From Flavobacteriaceae bacterium UBA5544 (GTDB lineage Bacteria; Bacteroidota; Bacteroidia; Flavobacteriales; Flavobacteriaceae), in the NCBI GenBank assembly GCA_002426755.1, contig DINI01000003.1, positions 169,758-233,573 of the forward strand: a DNA stretch of 63,816 nt. Reading direction: 5' to 3'. A program made the position numbers and the translations under genes. Positions within the stretch are counted from its first letter, which is position 1; the number at the start of each line of letters is the position of its first letter. Under the pieces are notes generated by a model. That model was not told the origin of the DNA, made no database searches, and worked only from the letters and a program-made list of their open reading frames with translations. Shown piece by piece: positions 50,828 to 60,681 of the stretch.

Positions 50828-50832
50828 GTACC

Positions 50833-51399
50833 ATGAAAAAAGTATTAGTCATAGATAATTACGACAGTTTCACCTATAACCTCGTCCATTATTTGGAAGA
50901 TTTAGGTTGTGAAGTAACCGTCAGACGAAACGACCAACTCGAATTAGAGGAGGTGGAAGCTTTTGAGAAAATTGTATTATCTCCAGGACCAGGTATTCCT
51001 GATGAAGCTGGATTGCTAAAACCGATTATTGAAACCTATGCGCCAACCAAAAGTATTTTGGGTGTGTGCCTCGGACAGCAGGCTATCGGAGAAGTTTTTG
51101 GAGGCAAACTCATCAATTTGGATACGGTGTTCCATGGCGTCGCCACAAAAGTGACGATTTGTGTTGACAACGAATCCTTATTTGACGGTTTGTCCAAAAC
51201 CATTGAAGTAGGCCGATACCACTCATGGGTAGTCCATGCCGATTTGCCCTCCATGTTGGAAGCTACATCCTTTGATGACAATGACCAAGTGATGTCCTTG
51301 CGCCATAAGATGTATGATGTCAAAGGCGTACAATTTCATCCAGAATCCGTATTGACACCAGATGGAAAACAGATATTGAAGAATTGGATAAATCAGTAA
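50833..51399 (+). CDS. trpG: Anthranilate synthase component II (glutamine amidotransferase)
   Basis: 188 residues from ATG 50833; the GTG at 50821 lies inside the REP hairpin and is rejected. Class I amidotransferase: VIDNYDSFTYNLVHYLEDLG, LSPGPGIPDEAG, the nucleophile in LGVCLGQQAIGE and the His/Glu of QFHPESVLTPDG. It supplies ammonia to TrpE. The same protein may also serve as PabA. Confidence 0.96.
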   Translation: MKKVLVIDNYDSFTYNLVHYLEDLGCEVTVRRNDQLELEEVEAFEKIVLSPGPGIPDEAGLLKPIIETYAPTKSILGVCLGQQAIGEVFGGKLINLDTVFHGVATKVTICVDNESLFDGLSKTIEVGRYHSWVVHADLPSMLEATSFDDNDQVMSLRHKMYDVKGVQFHPESVLTPDGKQILKNWINQ

Positions 51400-51481
51400 A
51401 CAGTGTCCAGTCACAGATAACAGTAAAAAAACAACTGAAAACTGCGACTGCGACTGAAAACTGCGACTGAAAACTAAAACT

Positions 51482-52477
51482 ATGAAACACATACTAAACA
51501 GACTCATCAACCAAGAAAGCATCTCTAGCAAAGAAGCAAAAGAGGTGTTGGTGAATATCTCCAAAGGCGACTACAATCAAAGTCAAATTGCATCCTTTTT
51601 GACCGTTTATATGATGCGGAGCATTACCATTGATGAATTGCAAGGCTTTCGGGATGCGCTTTTGGAACTCTGCATCCGTGTGGATTTGGATGCTTACAAT
51701 GGCATTGATTTATGCGGCACGGGTGGCGATGGAAAAGACACGTTCAACATCTCAACCTTGGCATCTTTTGTTACAGCCGGTGCAGGTGTCAACGTCACCA
51801 AACATGGCAATTATGGAGTGTCATCCGTAAGCGGCTCTTCTAATGTGTTGGAATATTTGGGTATTAAATTCACCTCTGATATTGATTTTTTAAAGCAAAG
51901 CTTGGACCAAGCGGGTATCTGTATTTTACATGCGCCTTTGTTCCATCCAGCGATGAAAAACGTGGCACCTATCCGTAAGGATTTGGGAGTCAAAACCTTC
52001 TTTAATATGTTGGGACCCATGGTGAATCCTGCATTTCCAAAAAATCAAATGGTAGGTGTGTTCAGTTTAGAGTTATTGCGTTTGTATGGCTATCTCTACC
52101 AAAATACAGACAAGAATTATACAATTGTACACGCCTTGGATGGTTATGACGAAATTTCATTGACGGGCCAAGCAAAAATCATTCGAAATTCCTCGGAATT
52201 TATGATGAGCCCAGAACACTTTGGATTGGAACTACTATCACAAGACGCCATTCACGGAGGAGAAACCATAGAATCAGCCGCTAAAATATTCACCCATATT
52301 TTGAATGGTCACGGTACTGAAGCCCAAAACAATGTCGTATGCGCCAATGCAGCCCTTGCCATTGATACCGTAAAAAACATTGGAATCCAAGAAAGTTTTG
52401 AATTGGCAAAAGAGTCCTTATTCAGCGGAAAAGCTAAAGAGAAGTTTGAAACCCTTGTTAAATTGAGTAAAAACTAA
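51482..52477 (+). CDS. trpD: Anthranilate phosphoribosyltransferase
   Basis: 331 residues. GTGGDGKDTFNISTLASFVTAGAGVNVTKHGN (PRPP-binding), SGSSNVLEYLG and KNVAPIRKDLGVKTFFNMLGPMVNPA are diagnostic. It joins PRPP and anthranilate. An 80-bp word-repeat tract (AACTGAAAACTGCGACT) precedes it. Its stop overlaps the trpC start by one base (TAATG). Confidence 0.97.
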   Translation: MKHILNRLINQESISSKEAKEVLVNISKGDYNQSQIASFLTVYMMRSITIDELQGFRDALLELCIRVDLDAYNGIDLCGTGGDGKDTFNISTLASFVTAGAGVNVTKHGNYGVSSVSGSSNVLEYLGIKFTSDIDFLKQSLDQAGICILHAPLFHPAMKNVAPIRKDLGVKTFFNMLGPMVNPAFPKNQMVGVFSLELLRLYGYLYQNTDKNYTIVHALDGYDEISLTGQAKIIRNSSEFMMSPEHFGLELLSQDAIHGGETIESAAKIFTHILNGHGTEAQNNVVCANAALAIDTVKNIGIQESFELAKESLFSGKAKEKFETLVKLSKN

Positions 52478-53262
52478 TGAATATTTTAGACCATATAGTT
52501 GCGGACAAACGCAAGGAAGTTGATATGAAAAAGTCATTGATTCCCATTTCACAATTGGAACAATCCACTTTGTTTGAAAGAGAAAACCTCTCATTGGTGA
52601 ACAATCTTAAAAACAGCACTTCAGGAATCATTGCGGAATACAAAAGGCGTTCGCCATCCAAATCCGTCATCAATCAAAATTTAAATGTGTTTGATGCAGC
52701 AAAAGGGTATGAAGAAGCTGGTGTGTGTGGCATGTCTGTGTTGACTGATGGAAAATATTTTGGTGGTTCTTTGGATGATTTAGTGTTGGCAAGAGCAAGT
52801 TGCCAACTGCCAATGCTACGAAAAGAATTCATTATTGACGAATACCAAATCATCGAAGCAAAAGCGTTTGGCGCTGATGTCATTTTGTTGATTGCCGCAA
52901 TTTTGACCAAAACAGAAATCAAGCAGTATTCAAAGTTGGCGAAAAGCCTACATCTAGAAGTCTTGTTGGAAGTCCACAACGAAGAAGAATTAGATAAATC
53001 CATCATGCCAAGCCTCGATATGATTGGTGTAAACAATCGTAATCTTAAAAACTTCGACGTCAGTTTGGACATCAGCAAACAGTTAAGCACACGGATTCCA
53101 AACGATTTTGTGAAAGTATCTGAAAGCGGTATCAGTAGCGTAGAAGCAATTAAGGAATTGCAACCGTATGGCTACAAAGGATTTTTGATTGGTGAAAATT
53201 TTATGAAAACGGATGACCCAGGCGAAAGTGCCAAACAATTCATTAAAGCATTGACATCATGA
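52477..53262 (+). CDS. trpC: Indole-3-glycerol-phosphate synthase
   Basis: 261 residues. IIAEYKRRSPSKSVI with the catalytic lysine, GMSVLTDGKYFGGSLDDL, LRKEFIIDEYQIIEAKAFGADVILLIAA, VLLEVHNEEEL and GVNNRNLKNF. (Beta/alpha)8 barrel; closes the indole ring of CdRP. Not fused to TrpF. ATGA overlap with trpF. Confidence 0.97.
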   Translation: MNILDHIVADKRKEVDMKKSLIPISQLEQSTLFERENLSLVNNLKNSTSGIIAEYKRRSPSKSVINQNLNVFDAAKGYEEAGVCGMSVLTDGKYFGGSLDDLVLARASCQLPMLRKEFIIDEYQIIEAKAFGADVILLIAAILTKTEIKQYSKLAKSLHLEVLLEVHNEEELDKSIMPSLDMIGVNNRNLKNFDVSLDISKQLSTRIPNDFVKVSESGISSVEAIKELQPYGYKGFLIGENFMKTDDPGESAKQFIKALTS

Positions 53263-53891
53263 AGCTCAAAATCTGTGGCATGAAATATCCAGAGAACATT
53301 CTTGAAGTTACCGAGCTTCAGCCAGACTATCTTGGATTTATTTTTTATGAAGAATCAGCGAGATTTTTTGACGGCACTATTCCTAAAATTTCAGACAGCA
53401 TTGAAAAAGTGGGCGTTTTCGTAGATGCCAAAGTCGAATCTATGTCTGCGCAGATAGAAAAGCATCAACTATCGGCAATTCAATTGCATGGATACGAATC
53501 TCCTGAAACGTGCCGACTTCTGAAAACATCGGGCATCACAGTCATCAAAGTTTTTTCAATCCACAATGAATTTGATTTTTCAACTTTAAAGCTTTACGAA
53601 GACGTTTGCGATTATTATTTGTTTGACACCAAAGGAAAATTGCCAGGAGGCAATGGCTACACCTTCAATTGGGAAGTTTTGAAGAATTATCCATCCACAA
53701 AACCTTATTTTTTAAGTGGTGGCATCGGACTGGACAACATCGAAACTATTAAAGAGTTTCTTCAAAAACCAGAATCTCAATATTGCCATGCGATTGACGT
53801 CAACAGCAAATTTGAAATCGAAGCAGGATTGAAGGATGTGGAACCATTGAAGCGATTTAAAGTAGAACTTGAAAGCTTATTAAGAACTTAA
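53259..53891 (+). CDS. trpF: Phosphoribosylanthranilate isomerase
   Basis: 210 residues. LKICGMKYPENILEV with the catalytic cysteine, YLGFIFYEESARF, VGVFVDA, IQLHGYESPETCRLL, LFDTKGKLPGGNGYTFNW (catalytic Asp) and YFLSGGIGLDNI. Amadori rearrangement of PRA to CdRP. A second REP-like remnant lies in the 36-bp gap before trpB. Confidence 0.96.
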   Translation: MKLKICGMKYPENILEVTELQPDYLGFIFYEESARFFDGTIPKISDSIEKVGVFVDAKVESMSAQIEKHQLSAIQLHGYESPETCRLLKTSGITVIKVFSIHNEFDFSTLKLYEDVCDYYLFDTKGKLPGGNGYTFNWEVLKNYPSTKPYFLSGGIGLDNIETIKEFLQKPESQYCHAIDVNSKFEIEAGLKDVEPLKRFKVELESLLRT

Positions 53892-53927
53892 AAACATGAG
53901 ATTCCCGCCTTCGCTGGAACAAGGATT

Positions 53928-55112
53928 ATGACATACAACATCAACGAAAAAGGTTATTATGGAACATTTGGAGGCGCATACATTCCAGAAATGCTCTATC
54001 CAAATGTGGAGGAATTACGCCAAAACTACCTCAAAGTCATGGCAGAACCCGACTTCCAAAAAGAATTCAACGCCTTGCTTAAAGATTATGTGGGTCGTCC
54101 TTCCCCACTCTATTTTGCCAAGCGGTTAAGTGAAACATACCACACAAAAATCTATCTCAAACGCGAAGACCTCAACCATACTGGCGCCCACAAAATCAAC
54201 AACACAATTGGGCAAATCCTAATGGCAAAGCGTTTGGGCAAACATCGTATCATCGCCGAAACAGGTGCGGGACAACATGGGGTTGCCACTGCTACGGTTT
54301 GCGCCTTGATGGGCTTGGAATGCATTGTGTATATGGGTGAAATTGACATTGCCCGTCAAGCACCGAACGTAGCCAGAATGAAAATGTTGGGGGCAACGGT
54401 CGTACCCGCAAAATCCGGAAGTCGCACCTTGAAAGATGCTACCAACGAAGCCATTCGCGATTGGATTAACAATCCTGTGAACACACATTATATTATAGGA
54501 AGCGTGGTGGGACCGCATCCCTATCCAGATATGGTGGCGCGGTTTCAGGCAGTTGTTTCCGAAGAAATCCAATGGCAATTGAAGGAACAGGAAAATACCA
54601 CAAAACCTGATTATGTGGTGGCTTGTGTGGGTGGTGGCAGCAATGCTGCTGGTGCCTATTATCATTTTTTGGAAGATACAGATGTCAAATTGATTGCCGT
54701 GGAAGCCGCTGGTCATGGTGTGGAATCTGGCGAAAGTGCCGCGACATCAGTTTTGGGAAAAGAAGGCATCATTCACGGAAGCAAAACCTTATTGATGCAA
54801 ACCCAAGATGGCCAAATCACGGAGCCTTATAGTATTTCGGCAGGATTGGATTATCCTGGTGTCGGCCCGATGCATGCACATTTGTATAAATCTGACCGCG
54901 CAGAATTCATCGCCATCACGGATGATGACGCCATGAAAGCCGGTTTGAAGCTTTGCAAATTGGAAGGTATCATTCCTGCCATTGAAAGTTCGCATGCGCT
55001 GGCCATTTTCGAACAAAAGACCTTCAAGCCTTCGGATATTGTCGTAGTCAGTCTTTCTGGGCGTGGTGATAAGGATTTGGATACGTACATAAAATATTTC
55101 GATTTATCATGA
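53928..55112 (+). CDS. trpB: Tryptophan synthase beta chain
   Basis: 394 residues. PLP lysine in LNHTGAHKINN; GAGQHGVATATVCALMGLECIVYMG; CVGGGSNAAG (phosphate loop) and SGRGDKDLDTYIKYF at the C-terminus. Condenses indole and serine. TrpB1 type, consistent with the adjacent trpA. ATGA overlap with trpA. Confidence 0.98.
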   Translation: MTYNINEKGYYGTFGGAYIPEMLYPNVEELRQNYLKVMAEPDFQKEFNALLKDYVGRPSPLYFAKRLSETYHTKIYLKREDLNHTGAHKINNTIGQILMAKRLGKHRIIAETGAGQHGVATATVCALMGLECIVYMGEIDIARQAPNVARMKMLGATVVPAKSGSRTLKDATNEAIRDWINNPVNTHYIIGSVVGPHPYPDMVARFQAVVSEEIQWQLKEQENTTKPDYVVACVGGGSNAAGAYYHFLEDTDVKLIAVEAAGHGVESGESAATSVLGKEGIIHGSKTLLMQTQDGQITEPYSISAGLDYPGVGPMHAHLYKSDRAEFIAITDDDAMKAGLKLCKLEGIIPAIESSHALAIFEQKTFKPSDIVVVSLSGRGDKDLDTYIKYFDLS

Positions 55113-55870
55113 ACAGAATCAATCAAAAACTAAAAGAAAACAAAAAGCTTTTATCCATCTACTTCACCGCAGGTTACCCAAACCTTGATGATACAGTAAC
55201 CATCATCAAAGACTTGGAAAAAAGTGGTGTGGACATGATAGAAATCGGTCTACCTTTTAGCGACCCATTGGCAGATGGCCCTACCATTCAAGTGAGTTCT
55301 GCACAAGCTTTAAAAAATGGAATGACCACTGAAGCCCTTTTCAAGCAATTGAAAGACATCAGAAAATCAGTCAAAATCCCGTTGATTATTATGGGCTATT
55401 TCAACCCAATACTTCAATTTGGCGTGGAAGCCTTCTGCAAAACATGTGCAGACATCGGCATCGACGGATTGATTATTCCAGATTTGCCTGTGGATGTTTA
55501 TAACGATAACTATAAAGCCATTTTTGAAAAGCATGGCCTCATCAATGTGTTCCTCATCACGCCTCAAACTTCTGTGGAGCGCATCCACTTTATTGACTCC
55601 ATTTCCAAAGGATTTATCTATATGGTGAGCAGCGCAAGCGTTACGGGAAGTTCATCTGGTTTTGGCGACGAGCAAACAAAGTATTTCAAGCGTATCGCTG
55701 ACATGAACCTCAACAATCCTCAAATCATTGGTTTTGGAATATCAGATAATGAAACGTTTACGACAGCTACCAAACACGCCAAAGGTGCTATTATTGGAAG
55801 TGCGTTTATAAAGCATTTGACCAATGAAAGTGACAAATCGATTTCCAATTTTGTGAAATCTATTCGATAA
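55109..55870 (+). CDS. trpA: Tryptophan synthase alpha chain
   Basis: 253 residues. KLLSIYFTAGYPNLDDT, MIEIGLPFSDPLADGPTIQVSSAQAL (catalytic Glu in IEIG and Asp in SDP), IIMGYFNPI, GLIIPDLP, FIYMVSSASVTGS and GFGISDNE. Cleaves IGP to indole and G3P. Last gene of trpEGDCFBA. Confidence 0.98.
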   Translation: MNRINQKLKENKKLLSIYFTAGYPNLDDTVTIIKDLEKSGVDMIEIGLPFSDPLADGPTIQVSSAQALKNGMTTEALFKQLKDIRKSVKIPLIIMGYFNPILQFGVEAFCKTCADIGIDGLIIPDLPVDVYNDNYKAIFEKHGLINVFLITPQTSVERIHFIDSISKGFIYMVSSASVTGSSSGFGDEQTKYFKRIADMNLNNPQIIGFGISDNETFTTATKHAKGAIIGSAFIKHLTNESDKSISNFVKSIR

Positions 55871-55918
55871 CTTCGACCAACTCTAACGCTATAGTGTTAA
55901 AATTATCTAAAAAAATAA

Positions 55919-55957
55919 ATTAAACAAACGTTTAATTTAAACAATTGTTTAATTTTG
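55919..55957 (+). promoter_or_regulatory. Twin TetR operators and -7 box of the efflux operon
   Basis: ATTAAAC-AAAC-GTTTAAT (55919-55936) and the perfect palindrome TTAAACAATTGTTTAA (55937-55952) lie head to tail. The -7 box TAATTTTG (55950-55957) overlaps the second. Binding of the adjacent TetR protein would block transcription. Confidence 0.7.
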
Positions 55958-55981
55958 TGCCGTCTTTCAATTATTAGAAAA

Positions 55982-56605
55982 ATGACACTTAACGACAAAC
56001 AAATCCAAATGCTTGAAGTCGCTGAAAAACTCTTCGCAGAGCATGGATTTGATGGCACTTCCGTAAGACAAATTGCACAAGAAGCTGACATCAACATTGC
56101 GATGATTTCCTACTATTTTGGGAGTAAGGAAAAACTCTTGGAAGCTCTTTTTAATTTTAGAATGGAAGATTTTCGTATGGAATTGGAAACCATTCTTTCC
56201 AAGAGAGAAAATCATATCAAAACACTCAATAATATAATCGCATTGATTGTCAAGCGCATCCATCGCAATAGGTTGACTCACAAAATCGTTAATTTTGAAT
56301 TTTCCAATGAATCGCGTGGAATCGATTTTGAAAATTATGTCAATCAAAAACGTGAAAACTATCAGTTGTTTGAAGCGTTTGTCAAAGATGGACAGAAATC
56401 AGGCATCTTTGTAAAATCAGTCAATATCAAATTGATTATTCCTACTATCGTTGGTACCTATTTCCATTGGTATTACAATCAGCGATTTTTCAAAAGTTTT
56501 TTTGAATTGGACACTACTGAAACCTCTATGGACGACTTTGTCCACAACCCCCTAACCCAACATATTCAACAAACCATTAAAGCTTTACTTACAAATGCAA
56601 ATTAG
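55982..56605 (+). CDS. TetR-family repressor of the efflux operon
   Basis: 207 residues from ATG 55982, 24 bp after the -7 box; the ORF extends to 55955 but that start overlaps the promoter. N-terminal HTH: MLEVAEKLFAEHGFDGTSVRQIAQEADINIAMISYYFGSKEKLLEALF, a strong TetR match. The C-terminal ligand domain is diverged, as usual. It should repress its own operon and release on binding a toxic or signalling molecule. Overlaps the TolC gene by 11 bp. Confidence 0.93.
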   Translation: MTLNDKQIQMLEVAEKLFAEHGFDGTSVRQIAQEADINIAMISYYFGSKEKLLEALFNFRMEDFRMELETILSKRENHIKTLNNIIALIVKRIHRNRLTHKIVNFEFSNESRGIDFENYVNQKRENYQLFEAFVKDGQKSGIFVKSVNIKLIIPTIVGTYFHWYYNQRFFKSFFELDTTETSMDDFVHNPLTQHIQQTIKALLTNAN

Positions 56606-57917
56606 AAACACCATTCTCATTTTGGGTTTGATTGTCTTTTTTCAACAGCTGTCAGCTCAAAACATGCGACCTATTTCACTGCAAGAAGCCGTCAATTTAG
56701 CACTCACCAATGCAGATGCATCCAAATTGGCAGACGCTAAATTGAACACCGCCGAAAGTGAATTGAACGTCACCAAAAATCTTCAATATCCAGACGTGAG
56801 TCTTTCTGGTCAGTATCTTTATTTGACCAATGCAGATGTCAATCTGAAATACGCTGCCAGTTCAGGAGCTTCGGAAGATGGAAGCACTCAAAGCAGCGCA
56901 TCACCAAATGTCAATCAATTATTACTTGGTCAGGCCAATGTGTCAATGCCTTTGTTTTCTGGTTTTAAGTTGAAGAATATTGTGAAAGCAAGTGAAAATC
57001 AATTTGAAGCAGCCAAATACACCAATGCCAATGATAAAGAACAATTGGCAATCAACGTGATTGGCAATCTTTTGAATCTCTATAAATCGACACAGACCAT
57101 CGCTCTGATTCAGGAAAACCTTAAATCTGCCCAACAACGTGCCACTGATTTTTCGGCCATGGAACAAAATGGTTTGTTGGCACGAAATGATTTATTAAAA
57201 TCTCAATTGCAAGTATCCAATACAGAAATCGCGTTGGAAGAAGCTAAAAAAACCCAATACATTCTCAACTATCAGTTGGCGGTTCTTTTAAAACTTCCTG
57301 AAGATACCGTATTTGACGTACAACTTCCGGATGCTACTTTGTTTACTGATAATTCATTGGTATCCAATTCAAGAAGCGATTTACAAGCGCTTCAATCGAA
57401 TGAAACAGCGGCAGAACACCAAATCAAAGTGGCTCAAAGCAACTATTATCCGTCTTTATCAATTGTGGGTGGGTACATTGCACTCGACGTTAAAAATGCA
57501 TTGTCAGTTAGCAATGCTATGAATATTGGTGTTGGCATTAAATATAACCTTTCTGATATTTTTAAGGCTAAAAGTGATGTGAAACTCGCCAAAAGCAAAG
57601 TAGAAGAACTAAAATATACCATTAACAAGTATTCAAGTCAAATCAAGGTGGAGATTGAAAATGCCAAACGCAATTACGAATTGGCTTTGAAAAAATCTGA
57701 AGTCTATAACGAGTCTGAATTACAGGCTACAGAAAATTATCGCATTGTCAAAGATAAGTATGATAATGGTTTGGAAGACACCAATGATTTATTGGAAGCC
57801 GATGTAGAGCAACTTCAAGCAAAAATTAATCTTACAAATTCAAAAGCGGATAGCTCATTAAGATATTATGAATTGCTAACCGCCCAAGGACAACTCATCA
57901 ACTCATTACAAAACTAG
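56595..57917 (+). CDS. TolC-family outer membrane efflux protein
   Basis: 440 residues with signal peptide (about 1-22, ending LSAQ). Two OEP domains: MRPISLQEAVNLALTNADASKLADAKLNTAESELNVTKNLQYPDVSLSGQY and a repeat-like second half NESELQATENYRIVKDKYDNGLEDTNDLLEADVEQLQAKI. Forms the trimeric outer-membrane channel for the MFS pump below. Confidence 0.92.
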   Translation: MQIRNTILILGLIVFFQQLSAQNMRPISLQEAVNLALTNADASKLADAKLNTAESELNVTKNLQYPDVSLSGQYLYLTNADVNLKYAASSGASEDGSTQSSASPNVNQLLLGQANVSMPLFSGFKLKNIVKASENQFEAAKYTNANDKEQLAINVIGNLLNLYKSTQTIALIQENLKSAQQRATDFSAMEQNGLLARNDLLKSQLQVSNTEIALEEAKKTQYILNYQLAVLLKLPEDTVFDVQLPDATLFTDNSLVSNSRSDLQALQSNETAAEHQIKVAQSNYYPSLSIVGGYIALDVKNALSVSNAMNIGVGIKYNLSDIFKAKSDVKLAKSKVEELKYTINKYSSQIKVEIENAKRNYELALKKSEVYNESELQATENYRIVKDKYDNGLEDTNDLLEADVEQLQAKINLTNSKADSSLRYYELLTAQGQLINSLQN

Positions 57918-57932
57918 TTTTATTCAACACAT

Positions 57933-59015
57933 ATGGAACCAAAGAAAAAAACAAATAAGAAATTTATCGTCATCATTGCAGCCTTGGTAATTTTAGGCGG
58001 AACGTACGGCGTTTATAAATACCTACATTCATTGTCGCACGAAGAAACCGATGATGCCCAGATACAAGCCAATATGAATCCTATCATACCGCATGTTGGA
58101 GGCTATATTCAGAAAGTTTATGTGACTGACAATGAAAAAGTAAAAAAAGGCGATACATTGTTTGTCATTGAAAACCAAGATTATGTGGTGAAAGTGGAAC
58201 AAGCCGAAGCCAATCTTGCTGCTGCTGAAAGCGGCGTTATAGTGTCTAAAGCAAATATTGGTTCGTATCAGGCAAACACGTCGGTGGCAAGTCAGCAAAT
58301 AGTATCTGCAACCGGAAATATTGAAACTGCAAAGACAAGGTTATGGCGAGCCACGCAGGACTTCAAGCGCTATGAAAATCTATATCAAAACCATTCCATC
58401 ACCGCACAACAATATGAGCAAGCTTTAGCCGCAAAACTGGAAGCCGAACAACAAGTTCATATTTTGGAAAGTCAACAAAAGACAGCACAAAACCAACGCA
58501 ACGCGGCAGCACAACAAGCCAACAGTTCCGAAAAACAAGTGTCGGTTGCCGAAGCCAATGTGAAAAGTGCACAGGCACAACTGGATGCTGCCAAATTGAA
58601 TTTGTCATACACCATTGTCACTGCTCCAATCGACGGACAATTATCTAATGTCTCGATTCAAACGGGGCAATTTGTCCAACCGGGACAATCGCTGTTCTAT
58701 TTAGTGAACACTCAAGAAAAATGGGTCATTGCCAACTTTAAGGAAACACAATTGGAAAAGATGGTTGTCGGACAAAAGGTAAGCGTCAAAGTGGATGCCT
58801 ATCCTGATACCGAATTTAATGCCACTATTTCCACTTTTTCACCAGCCACAGGGGCACGTTTTTCATTATTGCCTCCCGACAATGCCACAGGAAACTTTGT
58901 AAAAACCATCCAACGGTTACCAGTGAAAATTGATTTTACTAAAGACAACGATTCAGAAAAACTTCAAAAATTACGCTCTGGAATGAACGTAACTGTGGAT
59001 GTTCACTTAAAGTAA
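57933..59015 (+). CDS. HlyD/EmrA-family periplasmic adaptor
   Basis: 360 residues: N-terminal membrane segment (about 9-30), EETDDAQIQANMNPIIPHVGGYIQKVYVTDNEKVKKGDTLFVIENQDY (biotinyl-lipoyl-like), an Ala/Gln-rich coiled coil (about 90-215) and LNLSYTIVTAPIDGQLSNVSIQTGQFVQPGQSLFYLV. It links the MFS pump to the TolC channel. The coiled coil is rich in AxxA repeats, typical for EmrA. Confidence 0.93.
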   Translation: MEPKKKTNKKFIVIIAALVILGGTYGVYKYLHSLSHEETDDAQIQANMNPIIPHVGGYIQKVYVTDNEKVKKGDTLFVIENQDYVVKVEQAEANLAAAESGVIVSKANIGSYQANTSVASQQIVSATGNIETAKTRLWRATQDFKRYENLYQNHSITAQQYEQALAAKLEAEQQVHILESQQKTAQNQRNAAAQQANSSEKQVSVAEANVKSAQAQLDAAKLNLSYTIVTAPIDGQLSNVSIQTGQFVQPGQSLFYLVNTQEKWVIANFKETQLEKMVVGQKVSVKVDAYPDTEFNATISTFSPATGARFSLLPPDNATGNFVKTIQRLPVKIDFTKDNDSEKLQKLRSGMNVTVDVHLK

Positions 59016-59016
59016 A

Positions 59017-60597
59017 ATGGCACAACCAGAACAAGATAGCCTCGTTGAGTACGGGTTTAGGAGGACCATCATTACCATCACCGCCATTCTGTGTGCGTTG
59101 TTGGAGATTGTGGATACCACCATCGTCAATGTGGCATTGAATGATATGCGAGGTAGCCTTGGAGCATCCTTAACGGACATTGCTTGGGTGATTACCGCGT
59201 ACGCCATTGCCAATGTGATTATCATACCCATGACGAGTTGGTTGTCTAAACAATTTGGGCGACGTAATTATTTTGCAACCTCCATTGTCATTTTTACAGC
59301 GGCTTCATTTCTATGTGGAAATGCTTCAACCCTTTGGGAAATCATCCTATTTCGATTTATTCAAGGTCTTGGAGGTGGTGCCTTGTTGGTAACCGCACAA
59401 ACCATCATTACGGAAAGTTATCCCATTGCCAAACGCGGTATGGCACAAGCTATCTATGGAATGGGGGTTATTGTAGGACCCACACTTGGGCCTCCTTTGG
59501 GTGGTTACATTGTGGATAATTATTCTTGGCCTTTTATTTTTTATATCAATATCCCGATTGGAATCATTGCGACCATTCTGACTTTGATGTACGTAAGAAG
59601 CCCTAAATATGGAGACAAGTTGAAAGCCAACCAGGTCGATTGGATTGGCATCATTTTACTGGCCACCTTTATTGGCTCGCTTCAATATGTGTTGGAACAT
59701 GGACAACAGGATGATTGGTTTGCAGATTCCATCATCACAACATTAAGTGTTACCTCGCTATTCACCTTTATATGTTTTTTATGGCGTGAAATGACTTACA
59801 AACATCCCATTGTTAATTTAAGAGTCCTCAAAGATGCCAACTTGAGGATTGGAACCATTATGACATTTATTTTGGGCTTCGGATTGTATGGTTCAACGTT
59901 TATAATTCCCATTTACACACAGTCCGTTTTAGGATATACGGCAACCGATGCTGGATTGATACTTGTGCCAAGTTCCATTATGACTGGTATTATGATGCCA
60001 TTCATTGGAAAGATGCTTCAAAAGGGCGTTCCCCAAAAGTATCTGGTCACACTGGGCTTTGCAACATTCTTCATTTATAGTCTCTGGATGTATAATGTGA
60101 TGACGCCCGATACAGGAACGGAGCATTTCTTTTGGCCATTGGTGGTGAGAGGTATTGGATTAGGGCTTTTGTTCGTTCCTATTACCACCCTGTCATTGTC
60201 CACGTTGATGGGTAAAGATATTGGCGATGGTGCCGCCTTTACGGGGATGACGCGCCAATTGGGAGGTTCTTTTGGTATTGCTATCATTACCACGTTTTTG
60301 GCTCGTTTCAATCAACAACACCGCGTGGATTTGATTCCCAATTTGGACGCTACCAACGTAAATGTGCAAAATCGTTTACAGGGCTTGCAACAGATGTTCA
60401 TCAGCAAAGGATTTTCCGCCAACGAAGCCATGGACAAAGCCTATAAAGCATTGGATTTGGCAGTTACCAAACAGGCGGCTGTACTGTCCTATATGGATGT
60501 ATTCATCTATCTTGGTGTCCTATTCCTCATCTGTATTCCTTTTGTAATGTTCATTAAAAAGGGAGCAGGGAAAGTAGATATGGGCGCTGCACATTAA
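59017..60597 (+). CDS. DHA2-family drug:H+ antiporter (EmrB/QacA type)
   Basis: 526 residues, about 14 membrane segments. DHA2 motifs: ALLEIVDTTIVNVALNDM (motif D1), SWLSKQFGRRNYF (motif A), RFIQGLGGGALL (motif B) and IVGPTLGPPLGGYIVDN (antiporter motif C). Drives drug export by proton antiport, through EmrA-like and TolC-like partners. One base separates it from the adaptor gene. Confidence 0.95.
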   Translation: MAQPEQDSLVEYGFRRTIITITAILCALLEIVDTTIVNVALNDMRGSLGASLTDIAWVITAYAIANVIIIPMTSWLSKQFGRRNYFATSIVIFTAASFLCGNASTLWEIILFRFIQGLGGGALLVTAQTIITESYPIAKRGMAQAIYGMGVIVGPTLGPPLGGYIVDNYSWPFIFYINIPIGIIATILTLMYVRSPKYGDKLKANQVDWIGIILLATFIGSLQYVLEHGQQDDWFADSIITTLSVTSLFTFICFLWREMTYKHPIVNLRVLKDANLRIGTIMTFILGFGLYGSTFIIPIYTQSVLGYTATDAGLILVPSSIMTGIMMPFIGKMLQKGVPQKYLVTLGFATFFIYSLWMYNVMTPDTGTEHFFWPLVVRGIGLGLLFVPITTLSLSTLMGKDIGDGAAFTGMTRQLGGSFGIAIITTFLARFNQQHRVDLIPNLDATNVNVQNRLQGLQQMFISKGFSANEAMDKAYKALDLAVTKQAAVLSYMDVFIYLGVLFLICIPFVMFIKKGAGKVDMGAAH

Positions 60598-60681
60598 CAA
60601 ACATTAGCGATACTTTAAGATAGCTTTAATAGAATTTCGATGTTCATTTTGTACCTTGTAGTATAATAAAAACTAGAGACT

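Noticed and set aside
50821..50832. GTG start for trpG
   Set aside because: It lies in the REP-like hairpin and adds four residues before the standard N-terminus beginning M-K-K-V.
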